Shown: one piece after another, positions 30,891 to 39,569 of the stretch
Layout of the letters: every line of letters starts with the position of its first letter
How positions within the stretch are numbered: position 1 is the stretch's first letter
NCBI GenBank assembly: GCA_964412455.1
Contig: CAYPOT010000011.1
Location: 13,930-77,929 of the forward strand
Direction: 5' to 3'
Length of the DNA stretch: 64,000 bases
Source of the DNA: JAAXXJ01 sp964412455
GTDB lineage: Bacteria; Nitrospirota; UBA9217
The notes under the pieces: generated by a model
The model's database searches: none
The model's input: only the letters and a program-made list of their open reading frames with translations
Told to the model about the DNA's origin: nothing
Made by a program: the position numbers and the translations under genes

Positions 30891-31363
30891 GATACTTCAT
30901 TCCCTTTGCCGCACTTTTTACGGTATGGATGGTCTGGTCAGGCATGTTCGACGCCTATCATCTTTCGCTGGGGGCCATTTCGTGCGCAATCGTGGTCTTC
31001 ATGACCCAAGACTTACTATTCAGCCGCAAACGTAATCCTCATGCGTTTCAAGAGACCATAAGGTTCCTCAAATACATTCCCTGGCTCCTATACCAGATCG
31101 TCCTTTCCAACCTGCATGTGGCGCATCTGGCCCTGAGCCCCAAAATGCCCATTGATCCTCAGCTGGTAAAGTTCAAAAGCAAACTGAAAAAGGACGTCTC
31201 GCACGTGGTATTCGGCAACTCCATCACCCTGACCCCCGGCACGATCACGGCGGACATCAGGGACGGAGAATACTATGTCCATGCCTTGAGCAAAAAGACC
31301 GCCGAGGACCTGCTGAGCGGCGATATGGAAAAAAAGATCGCCCATATCTTTAGGGAGGAGTAA
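30887..31363 (+). CDS. mrpE: Cation antiporter subunit MrpE
   Basis: 158 aa. Two N-terminal helices (FIPFAALFTVWMVWSG and LSLGAISCAIVVFMTQDLLF), then the conserved WLLYQIVLSNLHVAHLALSP and the cytoplasmic segment VVFGNSITLTPGTITADI...YYVHALSKKTAEDL that identifies MrpE/MnhE. First structural subunit of a Na+/H+ antiporter complex in the inner membrane. The stop abuts the mrpF start. Confidence 0.93.
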   Translation: MRYFIPFAALFTVWMVWSGMFDAYHLSLGAISCAIVVFMTQDLLFSRKRNPHAFQETIRFLKYIPWLLYQIVLSNLHVAHLALSPKMPIDPQLVKFKSKLKKDVSHVVFGNSITLTPGTITADIRDGEYYVHALSKKTAEDLLSGDMEKKIAHIFREE

Positions 31364-31672
31364 ATGGAAGACTTCATTCTCGGCATCAGCATCGTTATGG
31401 CCCTTCTGGCCATGATCGTCCTGTACCGCGTGGTGTACGGACCGACCGTGCTGGACAGGATAGTGGCTGTAGGGGTCATCGGCACAAAGACGACCATACT
31501 CCTCTGCCTCATGGGGCTTATTTACAAGAGGATCGATATGTTCGTGGATATCGCCCTGGCCTACGCCCTTTTGAACTTTATCGCCACCCTTGCCGCGGCG
31601 AAGTTCTTCCGGGTGAGAAAGAGCATCATGCCGGGCGAAAAATTCTTCAAAGACAGGGAGATGAACATATGA
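31364..31672 (+). CDS. mrpF: Cation antiporter subunit MrpF
   Basis: 102 aa, three membrane helices. VVYGPTVLDRIVAVGVIGTK is the MrpF signature (PTxxDRxxAxxxxG), followed by RIDMFVDIALAYALLNFIATLAAAKFF. The Asp in the DRI motif and the D of FVDIALAYALLNF lie in the membrane path of the MrpA/F/G module. ATGA overlap with mrpG. Confidence 0.93.
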   Translation: MEDFILGISIVMALLAMIVLYRVVYGPTVLDRIVAVGVIGTKTTILLCLMGLIYKRIDMFVDIALAYALLNFIATLAAAKFFRVRKSIMPGEKFFKDREMNI

Positions 31673-32025
31673 CGAACATACTATCGATCCTATCGGCAGT
31701 CCTGATGATCACGGGCGCTTTTTTCTTCTTCACGGCAAGTATCGGCCTGCTGCGTTTTCCGGATTTTTTCACCAGGATGCACGCGGCGGGCAAGGGCGAC
31801 ACCCTCGGCGCTTTCCTCATGCTTTCGGGCATGGCGCTTTACAATCTGAACGCGGGGTTCACGCTGTTCGCCTTTCTGGTCAGCGTAAAGGTCATGCTTA
31901 TCGCGGTCTTTATCTTTATCGCGAATCCCACGGCCTGCCATGCGATCACCAAGGCTGCGCTTGACGCGGGCGTGACGCCCTGGACGAAGGACAAAACAGT
32001 AGACAGGAGTAAGGTAACTGCTTAG
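31669..32025 (+). CDS. mrpG: Cation antiporter subunit MrpG
   Basis: 118 aa, three helices. FTASIGLLRFPDFFTRMHAAGKGDTLGAFLMLSGMAL is the MrpG/MnhG signature (GLxRxPDxxxRxHAxxKxxTLG). The C-terminal helix VKVMLIAVFIFIANPTACHAITKAAL is also typical. 166 bp, including a palindromic repeat, separate it from the next subunit. Confidence 0.93.
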   Translation: MTNILSILSAVLMITGAFFFFTASIGLLRFPDFFTRMHAAGKGDTLGAFLMLSGMALYNLNAGFTLFAFLVSVKVMLIAVFIFIANPTACHAITKAALDAGVTPWTKDKTVDRSKVTA

Positions 32026-32070
32026 CCGCTTCTGGGGATGCAAAGCGGAAACACCAGAGAAAAAAGATTA

Positions 32071-32147
32071 ATCCGCAGATGGCCGCAGATTTTAAAACCG
32101 GTCAATCAGGTTTGGTTTAATCTGTGAAATCTGCGCAATCTGTGGAT
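32071..32147. repeat. ATCCGCAGAT palindromic repeat inside the antiporter operon
   Basis: Left ATCCGCAGATGGCCGCAGAT, right TGAAATCTGCGCAATCTGTGG: the same words as the core of family C (4553-4776 and 42437-42660) but without its outer ends. It would form a hairpin in the mRNA between mrpG and the next gene. Confidence 0.7.
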
Positions 32148-32191
32148 AAAAAAGTCCTGAGTAGTTACGGAGCAAGAAAGGGGGAAAACGG

Positions 32192-32437
32192 ATGATCTGG
32201 CAACTCGATTTCATTATTCTCATCATGGTCGTTATCTGCGCAGTGGCGGCCATTAACGTGAAGGACCTGCTGAGCTCGGCCATCATTCTCGGGGCCTACA
32301 GCTTTCTCATGTGCCTGCTCTGGACGGGAATGGGGGCGGTTGACGTGGCCTTTACCGAGGCTGCGGTCGGCGCCGGCATCAGCACCGCCTTCTTTATCGC
32401 CGCCATATACCAGACGACCAGGAGAACAAACGATTAG
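32192..32437 (+). CDS. MbhD-like (DUF4040) antiporter subunit
   Basis: 81 aa, three helices. DFIILIMVVICAVAAINVKDLLSSAIILGAYSFLMCLLWTGMGAVDVAFTEAAVGAGISTAFFIAAIYQT corresponds to the hydrogenase-subunit MbhD domain, which in full-length MrpA is the C-terminal part. VDVAFTEAAVGAG is the conserved core with an intramembrane Glu. Here MrpA is split, as in archaeal and many anaerobic Mrp/Mbh operons. AAAGGGGGAAAACGG precedes the ATG. Confidence 0.88.
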   Translation: MIWQLDFIILIMVVICAVAAINVKDLLSSAIILGAYSFLMCLLWTGMGAVDVAFTEAAVGAGISTAFFIAAIYQTTRRTND

Positions 32438-32441
32438 ATTT

Positions 32442-32507
32442 CCCCTCACCCCCCGATAGAGCCATTCGGGGGCAGGCCTGACCCTCTCCCGCAAGGGGCG
32501 AGGGAAT
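32442..32507. repeat. CCCTCACC...CTCTCCC interspersed repeat
   Basis: Inverted-repeat segment between two antiporter genes (CCCCTCACCCCCCG and CTCTCCCGCAAGGGGCGAGGG). Relatives with CCCCTCACC and GGGAGAGG words lie at 51566-51612 and 61903-61988. Confidence 0.6.
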
Positions 32508-32526
32508 AAATAAGGAGGACCAACGA

Positions 32527-32802
32527 TTGAAGATCTTCGCGCTGATCGCGGTCATCATCACCGGCGGGCTGCTTGTGTTCAGCACCCATGAAATGCCCGA
32601 CTGGGGCTCTCTTACATCTCCGGCCAGTACCCATGTATCGCCGCGGTATCTGGAAAAAACCATTCAGGAAACGGCGACGCCCAATGCGGTCACGTCCGTG
32701 CTTGCGGACTACCGGGGTTATGACACCCTCGGAGAGACCACGGTCATCTTTACCGCGGGGATCGCGTGCATACTATTGCTGAGGAGGGTGAGGAAAACAT
32801 GA
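32527..32802 (+). CDS. MbhE-like antiporter subunit
   Basis: 91 aa. N-terminal helix MKIFALIAVIITGGLLVFSTHEMPDWG, the periplasmic VSPRYLEKTIQETATPNAVTSVLADYRGYDTLGETTVIFTAGIACILLL: the NxVTxVLxDYRGxDTLGE motif is the MbhE/MrpB-N signature. TTG start behind AAGGAGG. The stop overlaps the mrpB start (ATGA). Confidence 0.88.
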   Translation: MKIFALIAVIITGGLLVFSTHEMPDWGSLTSPASTHVSPRYLEKTIQETATPNAVTSVLADYRGYDTLGETTVIFTAGIACILLLRRVRKT

Positions 32803-33257
32803 TCAAACAATTCGACAGCGTGATAATCCAGAGCGTAAGCAGGTACCTGACGCCGTTGATCCTTCTCTTCGCCATGTACGTGATCGCCCACGGCCACTAC
32901 AGCCCCGGCGGGGGGTTCCAGGGCGGCTGCATCCTCGGGGCGAGCTTCATCCTGATCCTGATCGCGAATGATATGGATGCGGTCAAAAAAAGAATGACGG
33001 AAAAAATGAACACGATACTCACGGGCGTGGGTGTGCTGATATACGCCGGGATCGGGTTTGTCTGCCTGCTGCTCGGGGCAAACTATCTTGACTACGGCAT
33101 CCTTGCGGAGATCCTGCCGGTGGGGACCGCCAAGGCAAGGGCACTCGGGACCCTGGGTATAGAGATCGGCGTGGGGATCACGGTCATGGCGGTCATGGTC
33201 TCCATATTCCTCAATCTTGCCTCCGGAGGCGGGCACGGGGAAGGGACGGTGGAATAA
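32799..33257 (+). CDS. mrpB: Cation antiporter subunit MrpB
   Basis: 152 aa, four helices. SRYLTPLILLFAMYVIAHGHYSPGGGFQGGCILGASFIL carries the MrpB/MnhB signature HxxPGGGFxGG. ATG 32799 overlaps the previous stop; the in-frame codon at 32766 lies inside the previous gene. 1 bp gap before mrpC. Confidence 0.93.
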   Translation: MIKQFDSVIIQSVSRYLTPLILLFAMYVIAHGHYSPGGGFQGGCILGASFILILIANDMDAVKKRMTEKMNTILTGVGVLIYAGIGFVCLLLGANYLDYGILAEILPVGTAKARALGTLGIEIGVGITVMAVMVSIFLNLASGGGHGEGTVE

Positions 33258-33258
33258 C

Positions 33259-33609
33259 ATGGAATTCGTGATCGGAAAATATAATTACTGGATCTATATC
33301 GTCCTCATGATGATCGGCTTCTATGCCATGATAGCCAAGAAAAACCTCATGAAAAAGCTCGTGGGGATGAACATCTTCCAGACCGCGATCATACTTTTTT
33401 TCGTATCCATGGGCTCAAAAAAAGGCGCGACTATTCCTATTCTGCAGGCCGGACAGGTTGTTGACGCGTCCGGCTACATGAACCCGCTGCCGCATGTGCT
33501 CATGCTTACGGCCATCGTGGTCATGGTGAGCACCTTCGGCGTGGCGCTCGCCCTTGCCATACTGATCTACAAACGGTACAAGACCCTGGAAGAGGATGAA
33601 ATGCAATGA
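33259..33609 (+). CDS. mrpC: Cation antiporter subunit MrpC
   Basis: 116 aa NuoK-like subunit with three helices. MIGFYAMIAKKNLMKKLVGMNIFQTAIILFFVSMG and DASGYMNPLPHVLMLTAIVVMVSTFGVALALAILI match MrpC/MnhC (NPLPxxLxLTAIVI). ATG 33259 is preferred to the codon at 33217 inside mrpB. ATGA overlap with mrpD. Confidence 0.93.
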   Translation: MEFVIGKYNYWIYIVLMMIGFYAMIAKKNLMKKLVGMNIFQTAIILFFVSMGSKKGATIPILQAGQVVDASGYMNPLPHVLMLTAIVVMVSTFGVALALAILIYKRYKTLEEDEMQ

Positions 33610-35093
33610 TAACAAACGCTCCGATCCTCATCATCGTAGTGCCGCTCCTGGCATCTCTGATCAACATCATACTGGGACTGCGCTGGCGAGCGCTCAGCTT
33701 CCCCCTGATGCTGGCGGCCCTTTCCGTGAGCGCGGCATCGAGTTTCATCGCGCTCGACACCGTGATCGGGTCCGGGACCATTCACTACCGTCTCGGCGGC
33801 TGGGCGCCGCCCTGGGGCATTGAGTATGTGATAGACCATTTGAACGGTTTTGTGGCCGTGATCGTATCGTTCGTCAGCCTCGTCATCGCCGTTTATTCAA
33901 GGAAGAGCATTGAGCAGGAGTTCCCCGGCAAGACCGTGTACTTCAACTCCATCTTTTTGCTGTTCGTTACCGGCCTGCTCGGCATTGTCGTGACGGGCGA
34001 CATCTTCAATATCTACGTATTCCTCGAAATAACCTCTCTGGCGGGCTACGCTCTCGTGGCCATCGGGCCGGACAAGCGGGCCCCGCTCGCCGCCTTCAAC
34101 TATGTGGTCATGGGCACGATCGGGGCTTGTTTTTATCTCCTCGGCGTCGGCTATCTGTATATCATGACGGGCACCCTTAACATCGCGGACATGTCGAGGC
34201 TTCTGCCCGGCCTGTACCATTCCCCGGTGATACAGGTCGCCTTCGCCTTCTTTATGGTGGGAATAGCGGTCAAGATCGCCCTCTTCCCTCTGCACCGATG
34301 GCTTCCGGACGCTTATACCCTCGCCCCTTCATCGGTGAGCGCCTTAGTCGCATCAACCATGACAAAAGTGGGCGCCTATGTGATGATGCGGATCATGTTC
34401 ACGGTGTTCCAACCGTCTTTTTCCATCGAGGTCCTGCCGGTGATGTCCATACTGGGCTGGGTGGCCGCGGCGGCGGTGATCTTCGGCTGCGGGTACGCGA
34501 TCGCCCAGACGGAGCTCAAGAGGATGCTATCGTATATCCTGATCGCTGAAGTGGGCTACATCGTCATGGGCGTGAGCTTCGCGAACAGGACCGGCCTTAC
34601 CGGCTCGATACTGCATATTCTTAACGATTCGTTCATGATGGCCTGCCTGTTCCTTGCCGTCGGCGCGATAGCGTATAAGACAAAAAACACGAACATTGAT
34701 TCACTGTCGCAGCTCCACAAAACCATGCCCATTACCATGGCCGCCCTTGTCGTGGGAGGCGTCTCGGTCGTGGGCATTCCGCCGACAGCCGGTTTTTTCA
34801 GCAAATGGTATCTGGTGCTTGGGGCGATCGAGGCCGGGAAATGGGTGTTTGCGGCGGTGCTGTTGATCAGCAGCCTGATGTCGGCCATCGTCTTCTTCAG
34901 GATCATCGAGCGCGTTTACTTCACCGCTGCAGGCCCCGGTCATGGCCGTGGCGCGAAGGCTGGAATGGATGAGGCGCCGCTCAGCATGCTCATCCCGGTC
35001 CTTATCATGGCCTCGGGGATATTGACCCTCGGGTTCTTCAGCGGCAGGATCATCAAAACCGTGATACAGTTCGCCGTGCCGGCCGGGTTATAA
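33606..35093 (+). CDS. mrpD: Antiporter subunit MrpD (NuoN/M-like)
   Basis: 495 aa, about 14 helices. Proton-channel residues: Glu in FNIYVFLEITSLAGYALVA (TM5), Lys in VGIAVKIALFPLHRWLPDAY (TM7), Lys in VASTMTKVGAYVMMR (TM8). All are canonical, so this subunit should pump or exchange. It is the first of three such large subunits in the operon. About 180 bp separate it from the next gene, containing a degraded repeat (GCCACGAAGGAC...). Confidence 0.93.
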   Translation: MITNAPILIIVVPLLASLINIILGLRWRALSFPLMLAALSVSAASSFIALDTVIGSGTIHYRLGGWAPPWGIEYVIDHLNGFVAVIVSFVSLVIAVYSRKSIEQEFPGKTVYFNSIFLLFVTGLLGIVVTGDIFNIYVFLEITSLAGYALVAIGPDKRAPLAAFNYVVMGTIGACFYLLGVGYLYIMTGTLNIADMSRLLPGLYHSPVIQVAFAFFMVGIAVKIALFPLHRWLPDAYTLAPSSVSALVASTMTKVGAYVMMRIMFTVFQPSFSIEVLPVMSILGWVAAAAVIFGCGYAIAQTELKRMLSYILIAEVGYIVMGVSFANRTGLTGSILHILNDSFMMACLFLAVGAIAYKTKNTNIDSLSQLHKTMPITMAALVVGGVSVVGIPPTAGFFSKWYLVLGAIEAGKWVFAAVLLISSLMSAIVFFRIIERVYFTAAGPGHGRGAKAGMDEAPLSMLIPVLIMASGILTLGFFSGRIIKTVIQFAVPAGL

Positions 35094-35275
35094 AGAATAT
35101 TAGCCACGAAGGACTTCGACGAGCTCAGTCGAGTCGCTCTAAGACACAAAGAAGACCTTAAAAATAAACGAGCTAGTCAAGCCACGGTTGCCATAGGCCA
35201 CATTGAGACACTCAAGCTTTTTTCGCGCCTTCGTGTCTTTGTGGCAAATTTGGTTTCTCTCTGGCAGGAGGAAGG

Positions 35276-36793
35276 ATGGAAGTTCTCTATTCTGCTCGAC
35301 CGCTGCTGGCCGTACTGGTTTCCCTTGTCGCCGCGTTCCTTATCCTTCTTACAGGGGAACGGAGAAGAAACCTCAGAGAGACCTGGACCATTCTGGCCGG
35401 CGTGGTCAAGTTTTCGCTCGTCGCATCCATGGTTCCCTTTATCCTCGATGGAAAGGTGATTGAATACACGGTCCTGACCATTGCCCCGGGCCTTTTGATC
35501 CAGTTCCGGGTGGACGCCCTCGGCGTTTTTTTCGGCCTTACCGCGTCTTTTCTTTGGATCATCACGTCATTCTATTCCATCGGGTACGTGCGGTCGTTGA
35601 AAGAGCACGCCCAGACGAGATATTTCGCCTGCTTCGCGATAGCGCTTTCAGCGACAATGGGTGTGGCCTTTTCCGCGAACATGTTCACGACCTTCCTGTT
35701 CTATGAGCTCATAACCATCTGCACGTACCCGCTCGTTGCGCACAAGGAGACCCCGGAGGCCCGGAAAGGGGCGCGAAGATATGTCGCCTATCTGCTCGGA
35801 ACGTCCGTCGCGTTCCTGCTCTTTGCGATTTTCCTCACCTACAACGCGGCCGGCACACTCGATTTCTCCAACCAGGGGATCCTCGCGGGCAAGGCCTCGG
35901 ATGCCATGCTCATAGTGATTTTCGTTCTTTTCATGGCAGGCATAGGAAAGGCGGCGATGATGCCGTTCCATTCCTGGCTGCCCGCCGCCATGGTCGCTCC
36001 CACTCCGGTCAGCGCCCTCCTGCATGCAGTCGCCGTGGTGAAGACCGGGGTCTTTGTCGTGGTAAAGGTCGTGCTGCATATATTCGGGGTTAATCTGCTG
36101 AGAGACCTCGGGCTCGGCGCGGCCCTCGCATATTTCGCCTCGTTCACCATTATCGTCGCTTCGATCATCGCGCTTCGCAAGGACAACCTCAAGGCCCGGC
36201 TGGCCTACTCAACCGTGAGCCAGCTCTCCTACGTTATTCTCGGCGTCGCCCTTCTGACCCCGTCGGGCATCACCGGCAGCATCATGCACATCGTGCTGCA
36301 TGCCTTCGGCAAAATAACCCTCTTCTTCGCCGCCGGCGCGATCTACGCGGCGGCCCACAAGACCGAGATCAGCCAACTCGACGGAATCGGTAAAAAAATG
36401 CCCTTTACCATGGCCGCGTTCACCCTGGGCGCGCTCTCCATGATAGGGATACCTCCGCTCGGAGGGTTCCTGAGCAAATGGTACATCGCGCTCGGCTCGA
36501 TCGAGGCGGGCCAATTGCCCATTCTCGCTGTTATCGCAACGAGCACGATCCTGAATGCCGCATATTTCCTGCCGATAGTATATGCGGCCTTCTTCAGGGA
36601 TCCCAAAGAGGAACACCACCCTGATTCACATTCTCACTCAGAGAACCACAAATCCGCAATTCACGAGGCCCCCGCCATGATGGTCGTGCCGCTGGTCCTT
36701 ACCGCGACCGGAGCGGTCGCTTTATTTTTCAAGCCGTCGTTATTTCTTGATCTTGCGCGGATGGCGGTAACGACCGTAACCGGAGGGAATTGA
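35276..36793 (+). CDS. Second D-type antiporter subunit
   Basis: 505 aa paralogue of MrpD/NuoL. Glu in TFLFYELITICTYPLVAHKE (TM5), Lys in GIGKAAMMPFHSWLPAAM (TM7) and the Lys of AVAVVKTGVFVVVK (TM8) are present. Close to the monovalent cation/H+ antiporter subunit D group found in Mrp-like and hydrogenase-like complexes. A His-rich loop (HHPDSHSHSENHKSAIHEAP, about 450) may bind metal or be a linker. GGCAGGAGGAAGG precedes the ATG. Confidence 0.92.
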   Translation: MEVLYSARPLLAVLVSLVAAFLILLTGERRRNLRETWTILAGVVKFSLVASMVPFILDGKVIEYTVLTIAPGLLIQFRVDALGVFFGLTASFLWIITSFYSIGYVRSLKEHAQTRYFACFAIALSATMGVAFSANMFTTFLFYELITICTYPLVAHKETPEARKGARRYVAYLLGTSVAFLLFAIFLTYNAAGTLDFSNQGILAGKASDAMLIVIFVLFMAGIGKAAMMPFHSWLPAAMVAPTPVSALLHAVAVVKTGVFVVVKVVLHIFGVNLLRDLGLGAALAYFASFTIIVASIIALRKDNLKARLAYSTVSQLSYVILGVALLTPSGITGSIMHIVLHAFGKITLFFAAGAIYAAAHKTEISQLDGIGKKMPFTMAAFTLGALSMIGIPPLGGFLSKWYIALGSIEAGQLPILAVIATSTILNAAYFLPIVYAAFFRDPKEEHHPDSHSHSENHKSAIHEAPAMMVVPLVLTATGAVALFFKPSLFLDLARMAVTTVTGGN

Positions 36794-36794
36794 G

Positions 36795-36920
36795 ATGAAG
36801 AATGAGCATAAGGAGCTCCTGGAGCTCAAACACGATCCTGAGCCGGGATACCTGAAGGCTTTCTTTATTGCCGTTTCAATCGGCGTCGTATATTTAGCCG
36901 TCATTTTCTTATCATCCTGA
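36795..36920 (+). CDS. Small membrane protein of the antiporter operon, 41 aa
   Basis: MKNEHKELLELKHDPEPGYL then KAFFIAVSIGVVYLAVIFLSS: a charged N-tail and one C-terminal helix. It starts 1 bp after the previous stop, with GGAGGGAA as ribosome site inside the end of that gene. Likely an accessory single-span subunit, conserved in position. Confidence 0.75.
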   Translation: MKNEHKELLELKHDPEPGYLKAFFIAVSIGVVYLAVIFLSS

Positions 36921-36934
36921 AAAGGAGCACTCTC

Positions 36935-37177
36935 ATGGAGAAAAAACATTTTTTTGATAAGCCGGAAAATTTAAAACGGTTTTTAAAGGTTTTTTATATC
37001 TTCCTTGTTCTGCTGGTAGTTGTTGACCTGTTCATACCCAAGCATCCTTATTTCACGTGGGAAGAATTCCCGTCTTTTTACGCCACCTACGGGTTTGTGG
37101 CATGCGTCCTTCTCGTATTGGCGGCAAAATATATCCTTCGTCCCCTTGTCAGGAGAAGGGAGAATTATTATGAGTAA
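36935..37177 (+). CDS. Small two-span membrane protein of the antiporter operon
   Basis: 80 aa: helices at 20-34 (FYIFLVLLVVVDLFIP) and 51-68 (YGFVACVLLVLAAKYIL) with HPYFTWEEFPSFYATYG between. It resembles small proteins of unknown role that sit before the last D-type subunit in Mrp-like operons. AAAAGGAGCAC precedes the ATG. Overlaps the next gene by 8 bp. Confidence 0.8.
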   Translation: MEKKHFFDKPENLKRFLKVFYIFLVLLVVVDLFIPKHPYFTWEEFPSFYATYGFVACVLLVLAAKYILRPLVRRRENYYE

Positions 37178-38969
37178 CGCGTTCCCCCCGGCTGCGATCT
37201 TCATCCTTGGCGCGTTTTTGATCCCTCTTTTCAAGGGTCGGGCAAGAGCTGGATACCTGCTCACTCTGCCTGTTGTCGCCTTTATCAATCTCCTTGGCAT
37301 GCAGGAGGGTTCGTACTGGTCTGTCCCTTTCCTGGAATATCAGATGGTGTTCGGCAGGGTTGACAGGCTCAGCATGGCCTTTGGATATATCTTCACGATC
37401 GTGTCCTTTATCGGGGCGCTCTATGCCGTTCGTGTCAAGGAAGCAGGCCAGCATGTGGCGGCCTTTCTGTACGCGGGAAGCGCATTAGGCGCGGTATTCG
37501 CCGGGGACATGCTCTCTTTGTTCGTATTCTGGGAAGTCATGGCGTTCGCTGCGGCGTATCTTGTCTGGGCAGGGAAGAGGCCCGGATCCCAGGCGGCCGG
37601 TTACAGGTATCTTCTGGTCCATATCTTCGGCGGGCTCTGCCTCCTTGTGGGCATACTCATTCATGTGCATAACACCGGGTCAATCGAATTCGGGTACCTG
37701 GGCTTAAACAGCCTTGCGTCGTATTTTATCCTGCTCGGATTCGGAATAAACGGCGCCTTCCCGCTTCTCCATGCGTGGCTTCCGGATGCTTATCCGGAGT
37801 CGACTTTTTCCGGCACGGTTTTTTTGAGCGCCTTTACCACCAAGACCGCCGTCTATGTTCTTGCGAGGTCTTTTCCCGGCACCGACCTGTTGATCTGGAT
37901 CGGCGTCGCTATGACGGCATTTCCCATCTTCTACGCGGTCATTGAAAACGACATGCGAAAGGTGCTCTCCTACAGCCTGATCAACCAGGTCGGGTTCATG
38001 GTGACGGGCATCGGGATAGGCACGGCGCTTTCGCTGAACGGTACGGTCGCCCATGCTTTCGCCCATATCCTGTACAAGGCCCTTCTCTTCATGTCAATGG
38101 GCGCGGTTCTGCACCAGACAGGAAAGATAAACGCCACCGACCTCGGCGGACTGTACAAGAGCATGCCGCTTACGACCATATTCTGCATCATCGGCGCCGC
38201 GTCAATATCGGGCGTCCCTCTCTTTAGCGGATTCGTAAGCAAATCCATGATCGTGAGCGCGTCCGGTCACGAGGGCCTGACGTTCATATGGTTTGTTCTT
38301 ATTTTCGCCTCCGCGGGCGTCTTCCATCATTCAGGGATCAAGATCCCGTATTTCGCTTTTTTCTCCCACGACTCTGGCTTACGACCAAAAGAGGCCCCGT
38401 TCAACATGCTTCTCGCCATGGGGATCGCCGCCTTCCTTTGCATTTTCATTGGCGTATTCCCCGGATATCTCTACAACATACTGCCGCATCCCGTTGACTA
38501 TGCGCCGTACACCGGCGCGCACGTTATTGATCAACTCCAACTGCTTTTCTTCTCGGCGCTGGCATTCACCCTTCTGATGCTGTCTGGAATATATCCTGCC
38601 GAGATCAGGGCGACCAACCTCGACGCGGACTGGTTCTACCGGAAGGGCGCCAGGGCGTTCATGTGGGCCGTGAATAATCCGATGGCGAGGTTCGGGGGAT
38701 GGATAAACAGGGTCGCCTTTGACGTCATACCTGCTTCCCTGTCATGGTTCAGCAAAAATCCGATTTCGGCAATGAAGATCGGCACGGACACCCTGTTGTT
38801 GAAATTCAGCAAAGAAGACCGGAAGGCCGGCATTGAGCGGAGACTTAAGGTGGAGAAGGCGGCTTTTCCCGGGGACATAGTAAAGCACCGTCCGATCGGC
38901 CAGAGCGTGCTGTGGGCAACGCTGTTTCTCCTTGCCTATCTGCTGATATACTACGCCAATAGGGGATGA
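37170..38969 (+). CDS. Third D-type antiporter subunit (NuoL-like, extended C-terminus)
   Basis: 599 aa. Glu is present in LSLFVFWEVMAFAAAYLVW (TM5), but the TM7 Lys is replaced by Asn (GFGINGAFPLLHAWLPDAYPES); the TM8 Lys is kept (SAFTTKTAVYVLAR). This INGAxPxLHAWLPDAYPE variant defines a recurrent subfamily. The C-terminal 150 residues (with ATNLDADWFYRKGARAFMW) form a lateral-helix-like extension. ATG 37170 is chosen for AGGAGAAGGGAGA; the frame is open upstream inside the previous gene. The operon ends here without a clear terminator. Confidence 0.92.
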   Translation: MSNAFPPAAIFILGAFLIPLFKGRARAGYLLTLPVVAFINLLGMQEGSYWSVPFLEYQMVFGRVDRLSMAFGYIFTIVSFIGALYAVRVKEAGQHVAAFLYAGSALGAVFAGDMLSLFVFWEVMAFAAAYLVWAGKRPGSQAAGYRYLLVHIFGGLCLLVGILIHVHNTGSIEFGYLGLNSLASYFILLGFGINGAFPLLHAWLPDAYPESTFSGTVFLSAFTTKTAVYVLARSFPGTDLLIWIGVAMTAFPIFYAVIENDMRKVLSYSLINQVGFMVTGIGIGTALSLNGTVAHAFAHILYKALLFMSMGAVLHQTGKINATDLGGLYKSMPLTTIFCIIGAASISGVPLFSGFVSKSMIVSASGHEGLTFIWFVLIFASAGVFHHSGIKIPYFAFFSHDSGLRPKEAPFNMLLAMGIAAFLCIFIGVFPGYLYNILPHPVDYAPYTGAHVIDQLQLLFFSALAFTLLMLSGIYPAEIRATNLDADWFYRKGARAFMWAVNNPMARFGGWINRVAFDVIPASLSWFSKNPISAMKIGTDTLLLKFSKEDRKAGIERRLKVEKAAFPGDIVKHRPIGQSVLWATLFLLAYLLIYYANRG

Positions 38970-39095
38970 TTTCGCACTGCCTGACGACCCTGGTTAGCAG
39001 GCCCGACGCTCGTCTCCTGTTGCGCCATCGGCGATGGCCCGGCAGGCCGTCTGCCTGAAGATCTCCCGCGGACCCTCCAGGCGCTGGCCGTTGTC

Positions 39096-39424
39096 ATGGA
39101 TGCGACCTTCCGGACCGCGCCGATAATTATTTTTCTTGCCTATCCGGCCATCATTTCCAAAAAGACACATAAGATGATCATGGCGGTGTTCGGGGCCGAG
39201 CTCATACTCGTTCTCAATCTTCTGGAACAGCGCGAGGCGTTTCGCCTGGAGGAATTCGGCGTCGACTGGAACGCGATCTTCCTGCTGATCTCGATGATGG
39301 TGATCATCAACCTGATGCGCCCCACTGGAGCGTTCGAGTACATCGCGATCAAAAGCGCGAAGCCGGTCAAGGGAGATCCGTTCAGGATCGCTCGTGGTCC
39401 TCGGGATGGTGCTGACCGGGTTTG
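39096..39424 (+). pseudogene. ArsB/NhaD-type permease fragment
   Basis: VDWNAIFLLISMMVIINLMRPTGAFEYIAIKSAKPVKGDPFRI (quoted here as VDWNAIFLLISMMVIIN, RPTGAFEYIAIK and KGDPFRI) is the start of an ArsB/NhaD ion permease (usual length over 400 aa). After KGDPFRI the frame shifts: LVVLGMVLTGF continues in another frame, then homology is lost. A decayed Na+/H+ or anion transporter next to the antiporter operon. Confidence 0.7.
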
Positions 39425-39532
39425 AGTTCCACGGAGTTCTGCGCTTCCAGCAGGCAACCATCTGGCGCACGGAGTACTCCAGTTTGAAAGCAATAAATCC
39501 GGTTCGACTGACCGGGTTAATTCTTGAACGTA

Positions 39533-39561
39533 TTGTGAAGAACCTGCATTTCGGCTATAAT
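39533..39561 (+). promoter_or_regulatory. Sigma-70 promoter of the histidine-kinase gene
   Basis: TTGTGA (39533-39538), 17-bp spacer, TATAAT (39556-39561). The ATG is only 8 bases after the -10 box, so the transcript would start at or next to the start codon (leaderless or nearly so). Confidence 0.65.
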
Positions 39562-39569
39562 CACGCTGT

